Source: Candidatus Latescibacterota bacterium (GTDB lineage Bacteria > Latescibacterota > UBA2968 > UBA8231). From it: DNA of 14,528 nucleotides. The stretch spans positions 1-14,528 of the forward strand of contig JAJDTN010000313.1 of assembly GCA_022827165.1 (NCBI GenBank). Reading direction: 5' to 3'. The first letter of the stretch is position 1; the number at the start of each line of letters is the position of its first letter. A program made the position numbers and the translations under genes. This document shows, piece by piece, positions 1 to 8,025 of this stretch. The notes under the pieces were generated by a model. It had not been told where the DNA came from. It did no database searches and saw only the letters and a list, made by a program, of their open reading frames with translations.

Positions 1-1
1 T

Positions 2-1150
2 GTCCTTCTGGCCAGCATCCTGCTCAGCAGCTACCACTATCTCAAAGAGGCCGAAGCTGTTTCCCTCTATTCCGCGGGCAGGCACTACATCGCCCGCGGC
101 GACTTCGACACGGGAGTCGAGCAGTTGAAGCGCGCTATCGACCAGGGCCGTGACACCATCGATCTGGAGGATGCGTACAAACGCATCTGTTACATGGGCA
201 TGGGGAAGGAGGGGGCGGAGGACGTTCTGTACGAAGCCTTGGCGGTCTATCCGGGCAACGTGGGGTTGAACGGCCTCAAACTGGCGCTCGATTCGATGCA
301 GCCGGATTCTGTTCTCGCGAGTCGGGCCCTGCAGCAGCTCAGGCTCCTCAAGGGCAAAGAGGCAACCGTGTCCTTGGAGGTGAGCAAGGGGAAGCGCATC
401 CTCATCGAGGGCCGGGGCGTCATCGAGACGACCAGGCGTGGGATCGCGGGGTTCTTCCACAACACGGGGCAGAATCTGGGCACGGGATTGGTAGCCTTGG
501 TAGATCTGGACAGGGCGATCCTCGCGTATCGGCGGGCCCTGGAGTTGGATCCGGACCGCATGGTGACTTACGAAGCCCTCGTCACGGCGCTGCTGGCTTC
601 TGCAGGAGGGGAGGCAGAAGCCGTGCGGGTGGCTGCCCAGGCGGTGGAGCGGAGTCCGGAAGCTCCCGCTGGATTGCTCATAACAGCTTCCTTTGGGCTG
701 TTGGCCTCGAAGAGAGCAGAGGAAGCGATCGCCCTCTGCCACCGGGCCGTGAAGGATGGCTCCGCGACGGAGGTGCAATCGGGGACGGTCTTCAGGATCT
801 ACGGCAAAGTTCTGGCCGGGGAGTACGGCGAGGTGAGCAGCGCGTCGGCAACCCGCATGGGCATGGATCTGCTGGACGGCGGACGAGCCGAAGAGGCGGC
901 TCAAGCCTTCCGCCAGGCGCTGGACCGGGACGCGGCCAACAGCCAGGCCCACTTCGGTCTGGCGTTGGCGCTCCTTGCGCAGGGGCAGGTGGAGGAAGGG
1001 GAGCAGCTCTACGCCGAGGGCGTGGAGCGGTTCGGCGCGGCGGGGGCGGAGGAGTCCGGCGCTGCGGAAGGTCTCCGGCGCCTCATCGCCCGGGGTGTCC
1101 AGGCGGAGGCGGCGCGGGCGATACTCGCAACCTATTGGCCGGAACAGTGA
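2..1150 (+). CDS. TPR-repeat membrane-anchored protein, 3' part (5' end outside window)
   Basis: The frame is open from base 2 to the TGA at 1148-1150, giving 382 visible residues; the true start lies left of the window. The first visible residues (VLLASILLSSYHYL) look like the end of a transmembrane helix or uncleaved signal. Helical repeats follow: one just after it (GDFDTGVEQLKRAID), a clear TPR near nt 500-600 (DLDRAILAYRRALELDPD), and C-terminal repeats near nt 880-1050 (GRAEEAAQAFRQALDRDA, then AHFGLALALLAQGQ). TPR proteins scaffold protein-protein contacts; no catalytic domain is visible, so no function can be named. The anchor suggests the repeats lie in the periplasm or face the membrane. 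It converges on the serine hydrolase gene with about 110 bp between stops, in which I see no T-tailed terminator. An internal TTG at 125 is not needed as a start because the frame continues upstream. Confidence 0.8.
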   Translation, partial: VLLASILLSSYHYLKEAEAVSLYSAGRHYIARGDFDTGVEQLKRAIDQGRDTIDLEDAYKRICYMGMGKEGAEDVLYEALAVYPGNVGLNGLKLALDSMQPDSVLASRALQQLRLLKGKEATVSLEVSKGKRILIEGRGVIETTRRGIAGFFHNTGQNLGTGLVALVDLDRAILAYRRALELDPDRMVTYEALVTALLASAGGEAEAVRVAAQAVERSPEAPAGLLITASFGLLASKRAEEAIALCHRAVKDGSATEVQSGTVFRIYGKVLAGEYGEVSSASATRMGMDLLDGGRAEEAAQAFRQALDRDAANSQAHFGLALALLAQGQVEEGEQLYAEGVERFGAAGAEESGAAEGLRRLIARGVQAEAARAILATYWPEQ

Positions 1151-1262
1151 GGCATGGCTCGCCAGCTGCCGGCACGGGATGCAGGTGGGGACCGGAGCCA
1201 ATCACGGGCGGGGGGAGTTCGCGGTGGCGAGCGTCTACGCGGCGGCCGGCCCAGGCTGCACC

Positions 1263-2501
1263 TCAGTCCAGCCTCCACTGGCGCAGGTCGGGCGGGTTCG
1301 CCCGTTCCCGCCGCACCTCGTACTCGTAGATCACCCTTCCCAGCTCGGCGAGGAAGGGGAAACCCACCTCGTCGTACTCGTACTCCCCGTCGTTGAAGAT
1401 CCCGTTGTCGTTGACCAGCAGGACCGCGGTCAGGAGAAACTCCACGTTCTCCTCCAGGTCGACGACATAGGCGTTGTCCACCATGTAGCCGTAGGCCAGA
1501 CCCACCTTGTTGAAGATCCGCACGTTCGCCGGCATGGGGGCCTTGCTGTCGCCGAACATGAAGAACTTCACGTAGCTGTCATAGTAGACCTCCGGGTCGT
1601 ACCGGGGGTGGGGGCACTCGCGGGGCAGTATGGACATGCTGCGGTGGAGGAAGGCGTAGTCCTCGGCCCTCAGGTCAAAGCGCCGGTGGGCGGGCAGGGT
1701 CTCGGGGAAGAGGGCGGCTACCAGCAGCTCCTGCAGCACTTCCACCGACATGTAGTTCGATCCGGCGAAGTCCTTCGGCGCCTCCACCAGCTCGCCGCCG
1801 CGGATGTATCCCTTTCCCTTGAGGATCGGCGCGGGAGAGCGCCAGGTGTGGGGATTCACCAGCATGGGCTGGCGGTGGAGGACCTGGTCTCCCCGGTAGA
1901 AGGTGAAGGGATTGGTGCGGCGGTTCTCCTCGGCGGATCTGGCCACGGCCAGGCGGTGGGTCAAGCGCGTGTCGTCGTATCCCTTCTCCCACAGGCCCTC
2001 GTTCATGCGCTGCTGGCCGAGGAACTCGTAGAGGCGGTTGTAGGCGTCGTTGTCGCTGACGGCGAAGAGCTTGCGGATGTAGTGGGCGATGGTGGGCCGC
2101 CCGCCGGGCGCGGTCGAGTCCTGGTGCACGGAAGTCTGGCGGCTGTAGGCGCTGTCGATGCGGACCGCCTCGTCCCGGGAGAGTCCGAGGCGGTTCAGCT
2201 TCTCCAGGGCCAGCAGGGCACCGGCCAGCTTGATGGCGCTGGCGGGGTAGAAGTAGGCGCCGGGATCGACCCGGTAGCGATGGCGAGTGAAGCGGGGACG
2301 GTTGTCGGCGCCGCGGTCGATCTGCGTGTAGAGGATCTGCAGCTCGTGGCGCTCGGCGTCGGCCAGTACGGGCGCGCAGACGGGATTCGCGCGCAGCAAG
2401 GAGTCGATCAAGGCGGTCCCTTCCGCCGGCGCGGCGCCGAAGCAGGCCAGCAGAAAGCCGGCGGTCGCCGGGAGACGCGCAGTCGACAGGAGGGTTGGCA
2501 A
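1263..2501 (-). CDS. Secreted class-A-beta-lactamase-like serine hydrolase
   Basis: 412 residues if translated from the TTG at 2501. The N-terminus is a hydrophobic export signal (PATAGFLLACFGAAPAEG), with Cys20 in a weak lipobox context, so it is periplasmic or a lipoprotein. The penicillin-recognising fold is indicated by SxxK at residues 88-91 (PASAIK), an SDN triad at 149-151 (AVSDNDAYNRLYEFLG) and K-V-G at 332-334 where class A enzymes have K-T/S-G. I see no clear ExxLN omega-loop glutamate, so true beta-lactam hydrolysis is doubtful; a peptidase/esterase-like or peptidoglycan-related role is as likely. It is longer than a typical class A enzyme (about 290), with an extended middle and C-terminal part. 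Start: an in-frame stop lies at 2538-2540, no ATG or GTG lies between it and 2501, and no Shine-Dalgarno precedes the TTG, so the 5' end is uncertain. Confidence 0.75.
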   Translation of the reverse strand: MPTLLSTARLPATAGFLLACFGAAPAEGTALIDSLLRANPVCAPVLADAERHELQILYTQIDRGADNRPRFTRHRYRVDPGAYFYPASAIKLAGALLALEKLNRLGLSRDEAVRIDSAYSRQTSVHQDSTAPGGRPTIAHYIRKLFAVSDNDAYNRLYEFLGQQRMNEGLWEKGYDDTRLTHRLAVARSAEENRRTNPFTFYRGDQVLHRQPMLVNPHTWRSPAPILKGKGYIRGGELVEAPKDFAGSNYMSVEVLQELLVAALFPETLPAHRRFDLRAEDYAFLHRSMSILPRECPHPRYDPEVYYDSYVKFFMFGDSKAPMPANVRIFNKVGLAYGYMVDNAYVVDLEENVEFLLTAVLLVNDNGIFNDGEYEYDEVGFPFLAELGRVIYEYEVRRERANPPDLRQWRLD

Positions 2502-2545
2502 GGGAGGCCGGTGATGACCGGGATCAGCGAGGCCGGATCACGTTC

Positions 2546-2848
2546 CTACTGCAATTCCCAGATCTGCACGTTGTGCAGGGGCAGGTCGAAGGGGTACTCC
2601 CCGTACTCCAGGACCGGTATGCCTTCCTCGTCCGTCCTGACCACGACGTGCAGCCGGTGGGGGGAGACGCCGGTGTCCACGCGCTGGAGGAACTGCCACT
2701 GGTCACCCTCGTGGGAGGTGATTCGCATCATGGTCCACTCGATCGGAAGCCTGGGCGGTGTGCGGCGGGTCGGGGGGCAGGGTGAAGCTCTCGCCGATGG
2801 TGGAGGTGGAGTTCGGGTTCGTGTGGGCCACGAGGACCCAGGTGCCGG
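2546..2848 (-). pseudogene. Remnant of a small unrecognised protein gene, apparently frameshifted
   Basis: Just after the terminator of the upstream operon the minus strand turns protein-like in one frame (GTWVLVAHTNPNSTSTIGES, then FTLPPDPPHTAQ). Near 2740-2750 that texture moves to another frame (PIEWTMMRITSHEGDQW) and runs to a TAG at 2546-2548, ending VQIWELQ. A single-base shift would join the two into roughly 100 residues. No start codon with a ribosome binding site precedes the first part. Alternatively the 3' part is a real 61-residue protein from the ATG at 2731, preceded only by a weak GAGTGG. I do not recognise the family. The TAG lies 44 bp before the hydrolase start, so the two may once have been co-transcribed. 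Confidence 0.4.
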
Positions 2849-2882
2849 AAAAAAGCAAGGGCCACTCCGAAGAGCGGCCCTT
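2849..2882 (-). terminator. Intrinsic terminator of the HlyD-ABC ATPase operon
   Basis: Read on the minus strand, AAGGGCC pairs with GGCCCTT (2876-2882 with 2857-2863), followed by one mismatch, a 3-bp GAG/CTC inner stem and a 4-base loop. A GC and a run of six T follow directly (2854-2849). It lies about 107 bp past the ATPase stop codon. The strong stem plus U-tract suggests that transcription of the pump pair ends here, so no permease is co-transcribed with the ATPase. Confidence 0.9.
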
Positions 2883-2989
2883 GAGCCGACAGCACGCTGC
2901 CGGCGGGTACCTGCGGGAGGAATCTACAGGCGATCCCCGGGCCGGCAAGTCATGGTCGGCGGCCTCGGTCGCCGCAACGCCTCCTCGGC

Positions 2990-3724
2990 TCAGAGCCCGC
3001 GTTCCTGGATGATGTTCTCCGTCACCACGCGGCCGTCGAAGAGGTGGATGATCCGGTGGGCGTGGTCGGCGTAGGCCGGCGAGTGGGTGACCATGACGAT
3101 GGTCGTGTCGGACTCGTTCAGCTCCGTGAGCATGGCCATCACCTCGTCGCCGTGGCGGGAGTCGAGGTTGCCCGTGGGCTCGTCGGCCAGGATCAGCCGG
3201 GGCTTGGCGACGACGGCGCGGGCCACCGCCACCCTCTGCTGCTGGCCGCCGGAGAGCTGCTGCGGGAAGTGCTTCTCCCGGTGGGCGATCTGCACCTGGT
3301 CGAGGGCCTCGGCGACGCGTTGCCGCCGCTCCGCGGCGGGCAGGCCCAGGTAGAGCAGGGGCAGCTCCACGTTCTCGTAGACGGTCAGCTCGTCGATGAG
3401 GTTGAAGCTCTGGAAGACGAAGCCGATCGTCCCCTTGCGCAGGTTGGCGCGGTTGCGCTCGGAGTACGTGGCCACCTCCTCCCCGCACAGCCAGTACTCC
3501 CCCTCCGTCGGGTTGTCGAGCAGGCCGAGGAGGTTGAGCAGCGTCGACTTGCCGCATCCCGAGGGCCCCATGATGGCCACGAACTCGCCCTCGTGGATCT
3601 CGATGTTGACGTTGTCCAGGGCCGTGGTCTCCACCTCCTCGGTGGTGAAGAGCTTGCGCAACCCCTGGGTCCGGATCAGGGACTCCCTGCCGTTCCCGTT
3701 GCCGTTGGTCCTCTCGTCGGTCAT
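2990..3724 (-). CDS. ABC transporter ATP-binding protein, LolD/MacB type
   Basis: 244 residues from the ATG at 3724, which has a good ribosome binding site (GGGAG, 8 bases before it). A GTG at 3766 overlapping the HlyD stop (GTGA) would add 14 residues and is less likely. All nucleotide-binding motifs are present: Walker A GPSGCGKS (about 53-60), Q-loop FVFQSFN (Gln about 105), signature LSGGQ (157-161), Walker B LILADEP (177-183) followed by TGNLDS, and the switch histidine in MVTHS (about 214). The order and the TGNLD extension are typical of the MacB/LolD/FtsE-related group, which works with FtsX-type permeases in efflux or lipoprotein traffic. It follows the HlyD gene by 38 bp in one operon and is followed by a terminator. 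No permease gene is adjacent; the FtsX-type permease at 11909-14287 is the likely partner (inference). The N-terminus has a short NGNGNG linker. Confidence 0.93.
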   Translation of the reverse strand: MTDERTNGNGNGRESLIRTQGLRKLFTTEEVETTALDNVNIEIHEGEFVAIMGPSGCGKSTLLNLLGLLDNPTEGEYWLCGEEVATYSERNRANLRKGTIGFVFQSFNLIDELTVYENVELPLLYLGLPAAERRQRVAEALDQVQIAHREKHFPQQLSGGQQQRVAVARAVVAKPRLILADEPTGNLDSRHGDEVMAMLTELNESDTTIVMVTHSPAYADHAHRIIHLFDGRVVTENIIQERGL

Positions 3725-3762
3725 CGCCTGTTCTCCCTTTGTATGGGGTTTGGTTCCGTGTG

Positions 3763-5109
3763 TCACTTGAGGACGAGGACGTCCATGTCCTCGCCGAAGC
3801 TCTCGTAGCCGGAGGTGATGACCCGCTCCCCGGGCTGCAGTCCCTCCAGCACCTCGTAGACCTTCGGGTTCTGGCGGCCGAGGCGGATGTCCCGCCTCAC
3901 CGCGCGATCGCCGGAGGGCTCGAGCACGTAGGCCCAGTGTCCGCCGGTGGCCTGGTAGAACCCGCCCCGCGCCACCTGGGTGGCCTCCTCGAGATCGCCC
4001 AGCTCCAGGCGGATCTGCAGGGTCTGGCCGCGGCGGATGCCCTCCGGCGCGTCGCCCTCGAAGACCAGGTCGACCTCGAAGCGGCCCTCCTCCACCTCCG
4101 GGTAGACCTTGCGGATCACCAGGCCGAGGGGCTGGCCGTCGTGGTCGAGCTGGCCGCGCTGGCCGCGGTCGACGCGGGCGATGTAGTGCTCGTCGATGGC
4201 GGCCTCGACCTTGAAGCCGTCGAGGATGTCGATCTTGCCCAGGCGCGTGCCCGACCCCTTGCTCTCGCCGATCTCGGCGGCGAGGGCGGTGAGCTGCCCG
4301 GAGACCGGGGCGCGCACGGTGAGGTCGTCGAGGCGCCGGCGGATGATCTCCAGGTTGCGCTCCATGCGCTCCACCGCCGCCCGGGCCTGCACCACCCGGT
4401 CCACGGCCAGCAGCGAGTCCTGGCGGTGGGTTTCGCGGGTGAGGGCGAGCTTGCGGGCGTTGTACTCGTAGTTGTCGCGCAGCTTCTCGTAGTCCTGCAG
4501 GGGCATGATCGCCGCCAGGTCCTCCCGCGAGAGGGAGGAGTAGCGCTCGAAGTTGCGGCGGTCGATCTGGGCCCGGTACTCGATCTCCATGAGGCGCTGC
4601 CGGGAGCCGAGCAGGTCCTGCTCCATGGAGAGGCGGTTGCTGTGCAGCTCCTCGATCTTGCGCTCCAGCCCCGACTCCTGCTGCAGCACGTGCAGCTCAA
4701 GCTCGGGATTGGCCAGGCGCAGCAGCGGGTCGCCTTCCGTCACGTTGGCCCCTTCCTCGACGAAGAGGCGCTGCACCTGGCCGCTCTCGAGGGCGTCGAG
4801 GTAGACGGTGCGGATGGGCAGCACCGTGCCGCGCACCGGGGTGTACTCCTGGAAGGGGCCGTGCACGACCTCGGAGATCGTCAGCCGGTCGCGGTCGACG
4901 TTGAGCTTGCGCACGCCGCTGTCCTTGAGCAGCCCCCAGGCGGCGAAGACGACGAAGAGCCCGGCGCCGGCGGCCCCGGCGATCCTGCGCGGCGGCCACC
5001 TCCGCCTGCTTATCTTCCTGTCCATGGCGGCGCCGCTGCCGGTGCTGCCTTCGGCGGCGCCGCCTTCGACGAGGGCCGAAGCGATGGGTATCTGAACGGT
5101 TGTGGGCAT
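3763..5109 (-). CDS. HlyD-family membrane fusion protein (efflux adaptor)
   Basis: 448 residues from the ATG at 5109. An ATG at 5025 (MDRKISRRRW) would give 420 and cannot be excluded, since residues 1-28 are low-complexity. I favour 5109 because AGGAGA lies upstream of it and the predicted sigma-54 transcription start is about 33 bases before it. One transmembrane helix (about 43-61, IAGAAGAGLFVVFAAWGLL) follows a basic stretch. Then come a biotinyl-lipoyl half (GQVQRLFVEEGANVTEGDPL), a long coiled coil of about 150 residues, the second lipoyl half (LTVRAPVSGQLTALAAEIGE), and beta-barrel and membrane-proximal segments ending GERVITSGYESFGEDMDVLV. Such adaptors sit in the inner membrane and link an ABC pump to an outer-membrane channel. 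No TolC-like channel gene is in the window. Confidence 0.9.
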   Translation of the reverse strand: MPTTVQIPIASALVEGGAAEGSTGSGAAMDRKISRRRWPPRRIAGAAGAGLFVVFAAWGLLKDSGVRKLNVDRDRLTISEVVHGPFQEYTPVRGTVLPIRTVYLDALESGQVQRLFVEEGANVTEGDPLLRLANPELELHVLQQESGLERKIEELHSNRLSMEQDLLGSRQRLMEIEYRAQIDRRNFERYSSLSREDLAAIMPLQDYEKLRDNYEYNARKLALTRETHRQDSLLAVDRVVQARAAVERMERNLEIIRRRLDDLTVRAPVSGQLTALAAEIGESKGSGTRLGKIDILDGFKVEAAIDEHYIARVDRGQRGQLDHDGQPLGLVIRKVYPEVEEGRFEVDLVFEGDAPEGIRRGQTLQIRLELGDLEEATQVARGGFYQATGGHWAYVLEPSGDRAVRRDIRLGRQNPKVYEVLEGLQPGERVITSGYESFGEDMDVLVLK

Positions 5110-5137
5110 GATGCTTGCAGTTTCTCCTGTTGCACGC

Positions 5138-5151
5138 TCTGCGATCGCAGA
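5138..5151. repeat. 14-bp perfect palindrome at the predicted HlyD transcription start
   Basis: TCTGCGATCGCAGA is fully self-complementary. It begins 2 bp downstream of the -12 element of the sigma-54 promoter and spans its predicted +1 (about 5142). It could be an operator, or a hairpin at the 5' end of the mRNA. The permease promoter has no counterpart at this position. Confidence 0.6.
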
Positions 5152-5153
5152 CC

Positions 5154-5168
5154 GCAAGATGCATGCCA
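5154..5168 (-). promoter_or_regulatory. Sigma-54 (-24/-12) promoter of the HlyD-ABC ATPase operon
   Basis: The minus strand reads TGGCATGCATCTTGC. It matches the core consensus TGGCACG-N4-TTGC at 10 of 11 fixed positions (T for C at the sixth base), with exact GG-to-GC spacing. Transcription would start near 5142, leaving a leader of about 33 bases that contains AGGAGA before the ATG at 5109. An NtrC-type activator gene is divergent and adjacent. Confidence 0.85.
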
Positions 5169-5234
5169 TTTCCCCCAAGATACTGGAGCGCAACAGGATG
5201 AGCACTTTTGGCCCGAACCGCCCGAGAGACGGAG

Positions 5235-5274
5235 GTGCACGCCGGCGATACACGCGGTGTCCGTTGGCGTACAC
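5235..5274. promoter_or_regulatory. Paired palindromic activator site (UAS) upstream of the HlyD promoter
   Basis: Two adjacent inverted repeats are separated by 3 bp. The proximal one (5235-5253, 19 bp) has arms GTGCACG and ATACAC and is degenerate. The distal one (5257-5274, 18 bp) reads GTGTCCG-TTGG-CGTACAC with one arm mismatch. Centres are 21.5 bp apart, about 102 and 123 bp upstream of the predicted start at 5142, the normal range for NtrC-type enhancer sites. The same arrangement recurs at 14414-14453. The distal site ends 2 bp before the GGGAGG ribosome binding site of the response regulator gene, so occupancy may also affect that gene. Confidence 0.75.
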
Positions 5275-5286
5275 CGGGAGGCTGCC

Positions 5287-6672
5287 ATGAGGCCGGCCGC
5301 CGAGCCCAGGGTCCTGGTCGTCGACGACGATCCGGACGTCCTCGTCGCCGCCCGGCTGCTGCTCAAGCAGGAGGGCTACCGGGTCCGCACCGAGGCCGAC
5401 CCCCACGTGATCCCCGCGGTCCTGCGCGACGATGCGCCCGATATCGTGCTCCTGGACATGAACTACAGTCAGGACGCGGCCTCGGGCCGCGAGGGGTTCT
5501 ACTGGCTGCAGCAGATCCGCCAGCTGGATCCCGAGGCGGTGGTCATCCCCATCACCGCGTACGGCGACGTGGAGATGGCGGTGCGCGCCGTCCGCGAGGG
5601 GGCGGTGGACTTCGTCCTCAAGCCGTGGCAGAACGAGAAGCTGCTGGCCACCCTGTCGGCGGCGGCGCAGCTGCGCCGCTCGCGGTCGGAGGCCCGGGGC
5701 CTGCGCTCGCGCCAGGACCAGCTGGCCGCCGACCTCGACCAGCCCTTCGTCGACATCATCGGCGACTCGCCCCCCATGCGCGAGATCTTCGACACCATCG
5801 CCAAGGTCTCCGCCACCGACGCCAACGTCCTCATCCTCGGAGAGAACGGCTCCGGCAAGGAGCTGGTGGCCCGCGAGATCCACCGCCGCTCGGCGCGCGC
5901 CGGCGAGGTCTTCATCTCCGTCGACATGGGCGCCGTCTCCGAGAGCCTCTTCGACAGCGAGCTCTTCGGCCACGTGAAGGGCGCCTTCACCGACGCCCGC
6001 TCGGACCGCGCCGGCCGCTTCGAGGTCGCCTCGGGCGGCACCCTGTTCCTCGACGAGATCGGCAACCTGCCGCTGCCGCTGCAGGCCAAGCTGCTCACCT
6101 GCCTGCAGAGCCGCGAGGTGGTGCGCGTCGGCTCGAACAAGCCGGTCCCCATCGACGTGCGCCTCCTCTGCGCCACCAACATGCCGGTGTACGACATGGT
6201 CGGCGAGGGCGGCTTCCGCCAGGACCTGCTCTACCGCATCAACACGATCGAGGTGCGCATCCCGCCCCTGCGCGAGCGCCCCGGCGACATCGAGGCCCTG
6301 GTGGACCACTACCTCGACCAGTACGGAAAGAAGTACGGCCGCCCGGTGCGCGGCCTCTCCCGCGGCGCCCTGGAGAAGCTGCGCGCCTACGCCTGGCCGG
6401 GGAACGTGCGCGAGCTGCAGCACGCCGTGGAGCGCGCCGTCATCATGGCCGAGGGGCCCCGGCTGGAGGCCGACGACTTCCTGCTCACCGCGCCCGGACC
6501 GGCCCCCGCGGGGGAGGCGGAGAGCTTCGACAGCTACAACCTCGAGGACGTGGAGCGGGTGGTGATCGAGCGCGTCCTGCGCAAGCACCAGGGCAACGTC
6601 AGCCACGCCGCCCGCGAGCTGGGCCTCACGCGCACCTCCCTCTACCGGAGGATGGAGAAGTATGGCCTCTGA
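5287..6672 (+). CDS. NtrC-family sigma-54-dependent response regulator
   Basis: 461 residues from the ATG at 5287, with GGGAGG five bases upstream. The receiver domain (about 7-125) has the acidic pocket VVDDD, phospho-acceptor Asp57 in VLLDMNY, Thr90 in PITAYGD and Lys112 in LKPW. The AAA+ domain (about 155-390) has Walker A GENGSGKE (185-192), the sigma-54 contact loop GAFTDA (232-237), Walker B TLFLDE (252-257), arginines in LLYRINT and PPLRERPGDI, and PGNVRELQ. A Fis-type HTH ends the protein (about 430-458, GNVSHAARELGLTRTSLYRR). When phosphorylated it should bind upstream sites and drive sigma-54 open-complex formation. The kinase gene overlaps it by 11 bp. Likely targets are the two sigma-54 promoters in this window, each with a matching UAS pair. 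I saw no convincing sigma-70 or sigma-54 promoter for this gene itself. Confidence 0.95.
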   Translation: MRPAAEPRVLVVDDDPDVLVAARLLLKQEGYRVRTEADPHVIPAVLRDDAPDIVLLDMNYSQDAASGREGFYWLQQIRQLDPEAVVIPITAYGDVEMAVRAVREGAVDFVLKPWQNEKLLATLSAAAQLRRSRSEARGLRSRQDQLAADLDQPFVDIIGDSPPMREIFDTIAKVSATDANVLILGENGSGKELVAREIHRRSARAGEVFISVDMGAVSESLFDSELFGHVKGAFTDARSDRAGRFEVASGGTLFLDEIGNLPLPLQAKLLTCLQSREVVRVGSNKPVPIDVRLLCATNMPVYDMVGEGGFRQDLLYRINTIEVRIPPLRERPGDIEALVDHYLDQYGKKYGRPVRGLSRGALEKLRAYAWPGNVRELQHAVERAVIMAEGPRLEADDFLLTAPGPAPAGEAESFDSYNLEDVERVVIERVLRKHQGNVSHAARELGLTRTSLYRRMEKYGL

Positions 6673-8020
6673 CCGGCCGCGGAGCCGGCGATCGGTGTTC
6701 GGCAACTTCCGCGCGCAGGTGGTGCTGCGCGTCCTGCTCCTGGGCCTCTCCCTGATGCTCCTGCCGCTGTCGCTGCGGAACCTCGACTACCCGGCGGTCC
6801 CCCTGGTCATCGGGGTCCTCGCGGCGTTCCAGGTGTGGTCGCTGATCCGCTTCGTGGACCGCACCAACCGCGACTTGGCGCGCTTCTTCCAGGCCGTGCG
6901 CTACTCCGACTTCTCGCAGACCTACGTCACCGGCGGCCTCGGGTCCTCCTTCGACGAGCTGAAGCGCTCCTTCAACGAGGTCCTCGACGCCTTCCGGGCG
7001 ACCCGCGCCGAGAAGGAGGAGCAGGCCCTCTACCTGCAGATGGTGGTGCAGCACATCGGCGTCGGCCTGGTCGCCTTCGACCGCCAGGGCGAGGTGTCGC
7101 TGATCAACAACGCCGCCAAGCGTCTGCTGCGGGTCAACCGTCTCGGCAACATCTCCGACCTCGAGTCCCGCGGCCCCGGCCTGGCGCAGACCCTGACCAC
7201 CCTGGGCCCGCGCCGGAAGGCCCTGCTGCGCCTGGAGGAGGACGGCGAGATCCGCCAGCTGGCCTGCTTCGCCGCCCTGTTCCGCACCGGGGAGGAGGAG
7301 CACCGCCTCGTCTCGCTCCACGACATCCAGTCCGAGCTGGAGGAGCAGGAGATGGAGGCCTGGCAGCGGCTGATCCGGGTGCTCACGCACGAGATCATGA
7401 ACTCGATCACGCCCATCGCCTCACTGTCCGCGACGGCCGAAGGGCTGCTGCAGCAGGAGACCGTCGCGGCGGAGGACGTGAGCGACGTGCGCACCGCCGT
7501 GCACACGATCCAGCGCCGGTCGCAGGGCCTGCTGCAGTTCGTCGACGCCTACCGCGACCTCACGCGGGTGCCGGCCCCCGACTTCCAGATCACCCCGGTG
7601 AGCGGCCTCTTCGAGCGCGTGACCCAGCTCATGGCCCACCAGTTCCAGGAGGCGGGGGTGGAACTCGTCCACGCCGTCGACCCGCCCTCCCTGGAGGTGA
7701 CCGCCGACCCCGGGCAGGTGGAGCAGGTGCTCATCAACCTGCTGCGCAACGCCTGCGACGCCGCCGGGGGGCGCGACGGGGCGCGGGTGGAGTTGACCGC
7801 CTCCATGGACCGGGACCGCGTCGTCATCGACGTCGCCGACAACGGGACCGGCATCGTCGAGGAGGCCCTGGACAAGCTCTTCATCCCCTTCTTCACCACC
7901 AAGCAGGACGGCTCGGGGATCGGCCTGAGCCTGTGCCGGCAGATCATGCGCCTGCACCGGGGCACGATCTCGGCGCGGTCCGAACCGGGGGTGCGGACGG
8001 AGTTCTCCTTGAGGTTCTGA
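6662..8020 (+). CDS. Membrane sensor histidine kinase partnered with the NtrC-type regulator
   Basis: 452 residues; the ATG at 6662 lies inside the end of the regulator gene, with GGAGGA/GGAG just before it, so translation is probably coupled. Two transmembrane helices lie near 20-38 and 44-62 with only a few residues between them, so there is almost no periplasmic sensor; the signal is probably sensed in the membrane or cytoplasm. A PAS-like segment follows (about 124-222, VVQHIGVGLVAFDRQGEVSL). The H-box has His243 in VLTHEIMNSITP. The ATPase part shows the N box LLRNACDAA (Asn363), G1 DNGTG (393-397), F box FIPFFTTK (407-414) and G2 GSGIGLS (417-423). This layout is close to the NtrY-like kinases that act on NtrC-type regulators. 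All catalytic motifs are intact. Confidence 0.93.
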   Translation: MASDRPRSRRSVFGNFRAQVVLRVLLLGLSLMLLPLSLRNLDYPAVPLVIGVLAAFQVWSLIRFVDRTNRDLARFFQAVRYSDFSQTYVTGGLGSSFDELKRSFNEVLDAFRATRAEKEEQALYLQMVVQHIGVGLVAFDRQGEVSLINNAAKRLLRVNRLGNISDLESRGPGLAQTLTTLGPRRKALLRLEEDGEIRQLACFAALFRTGEEEHRLVSLHDIQSELEEQEMEAWQRLIRVLTHEIMNSITPIASLSATAEGLLQQETVAAEDVSDVRTAVHTIQRRSQGLLQFVDAYRDLTRVPAPDFQITPVSGLFERVTQLMAHQFQEAGVELVHAVDPPSLEVTADPGQVEQVLINLLRNACDAAGGRDGARVELTASMDRDRVVIDVADNGTGIVEEALDKLFIPFFTTKQDGSGIGLSLCRQIMRLHRGTISARSEPGVRTEFSLRF

Positions 8021-8025
8021 TACGT

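Noticed and set aside
975..3074. A 699-codon open frame on the plus strand over the hydrolase gene.
   Set aside because: It is antisense to the serine hydrolase, with repetitive V/G/L/H/Q composition and no recognisable domain or start signal.
3739..6705. Very long open frames on both strands (977 and 980 codons) spanning the HlyD and response regulator genes.
   Set aside because: They are high-GC shadow frames. The real divergent genes occupy only part of each, and the antisense portions are Leu/Val/Ala/Arg-rich with no domain.
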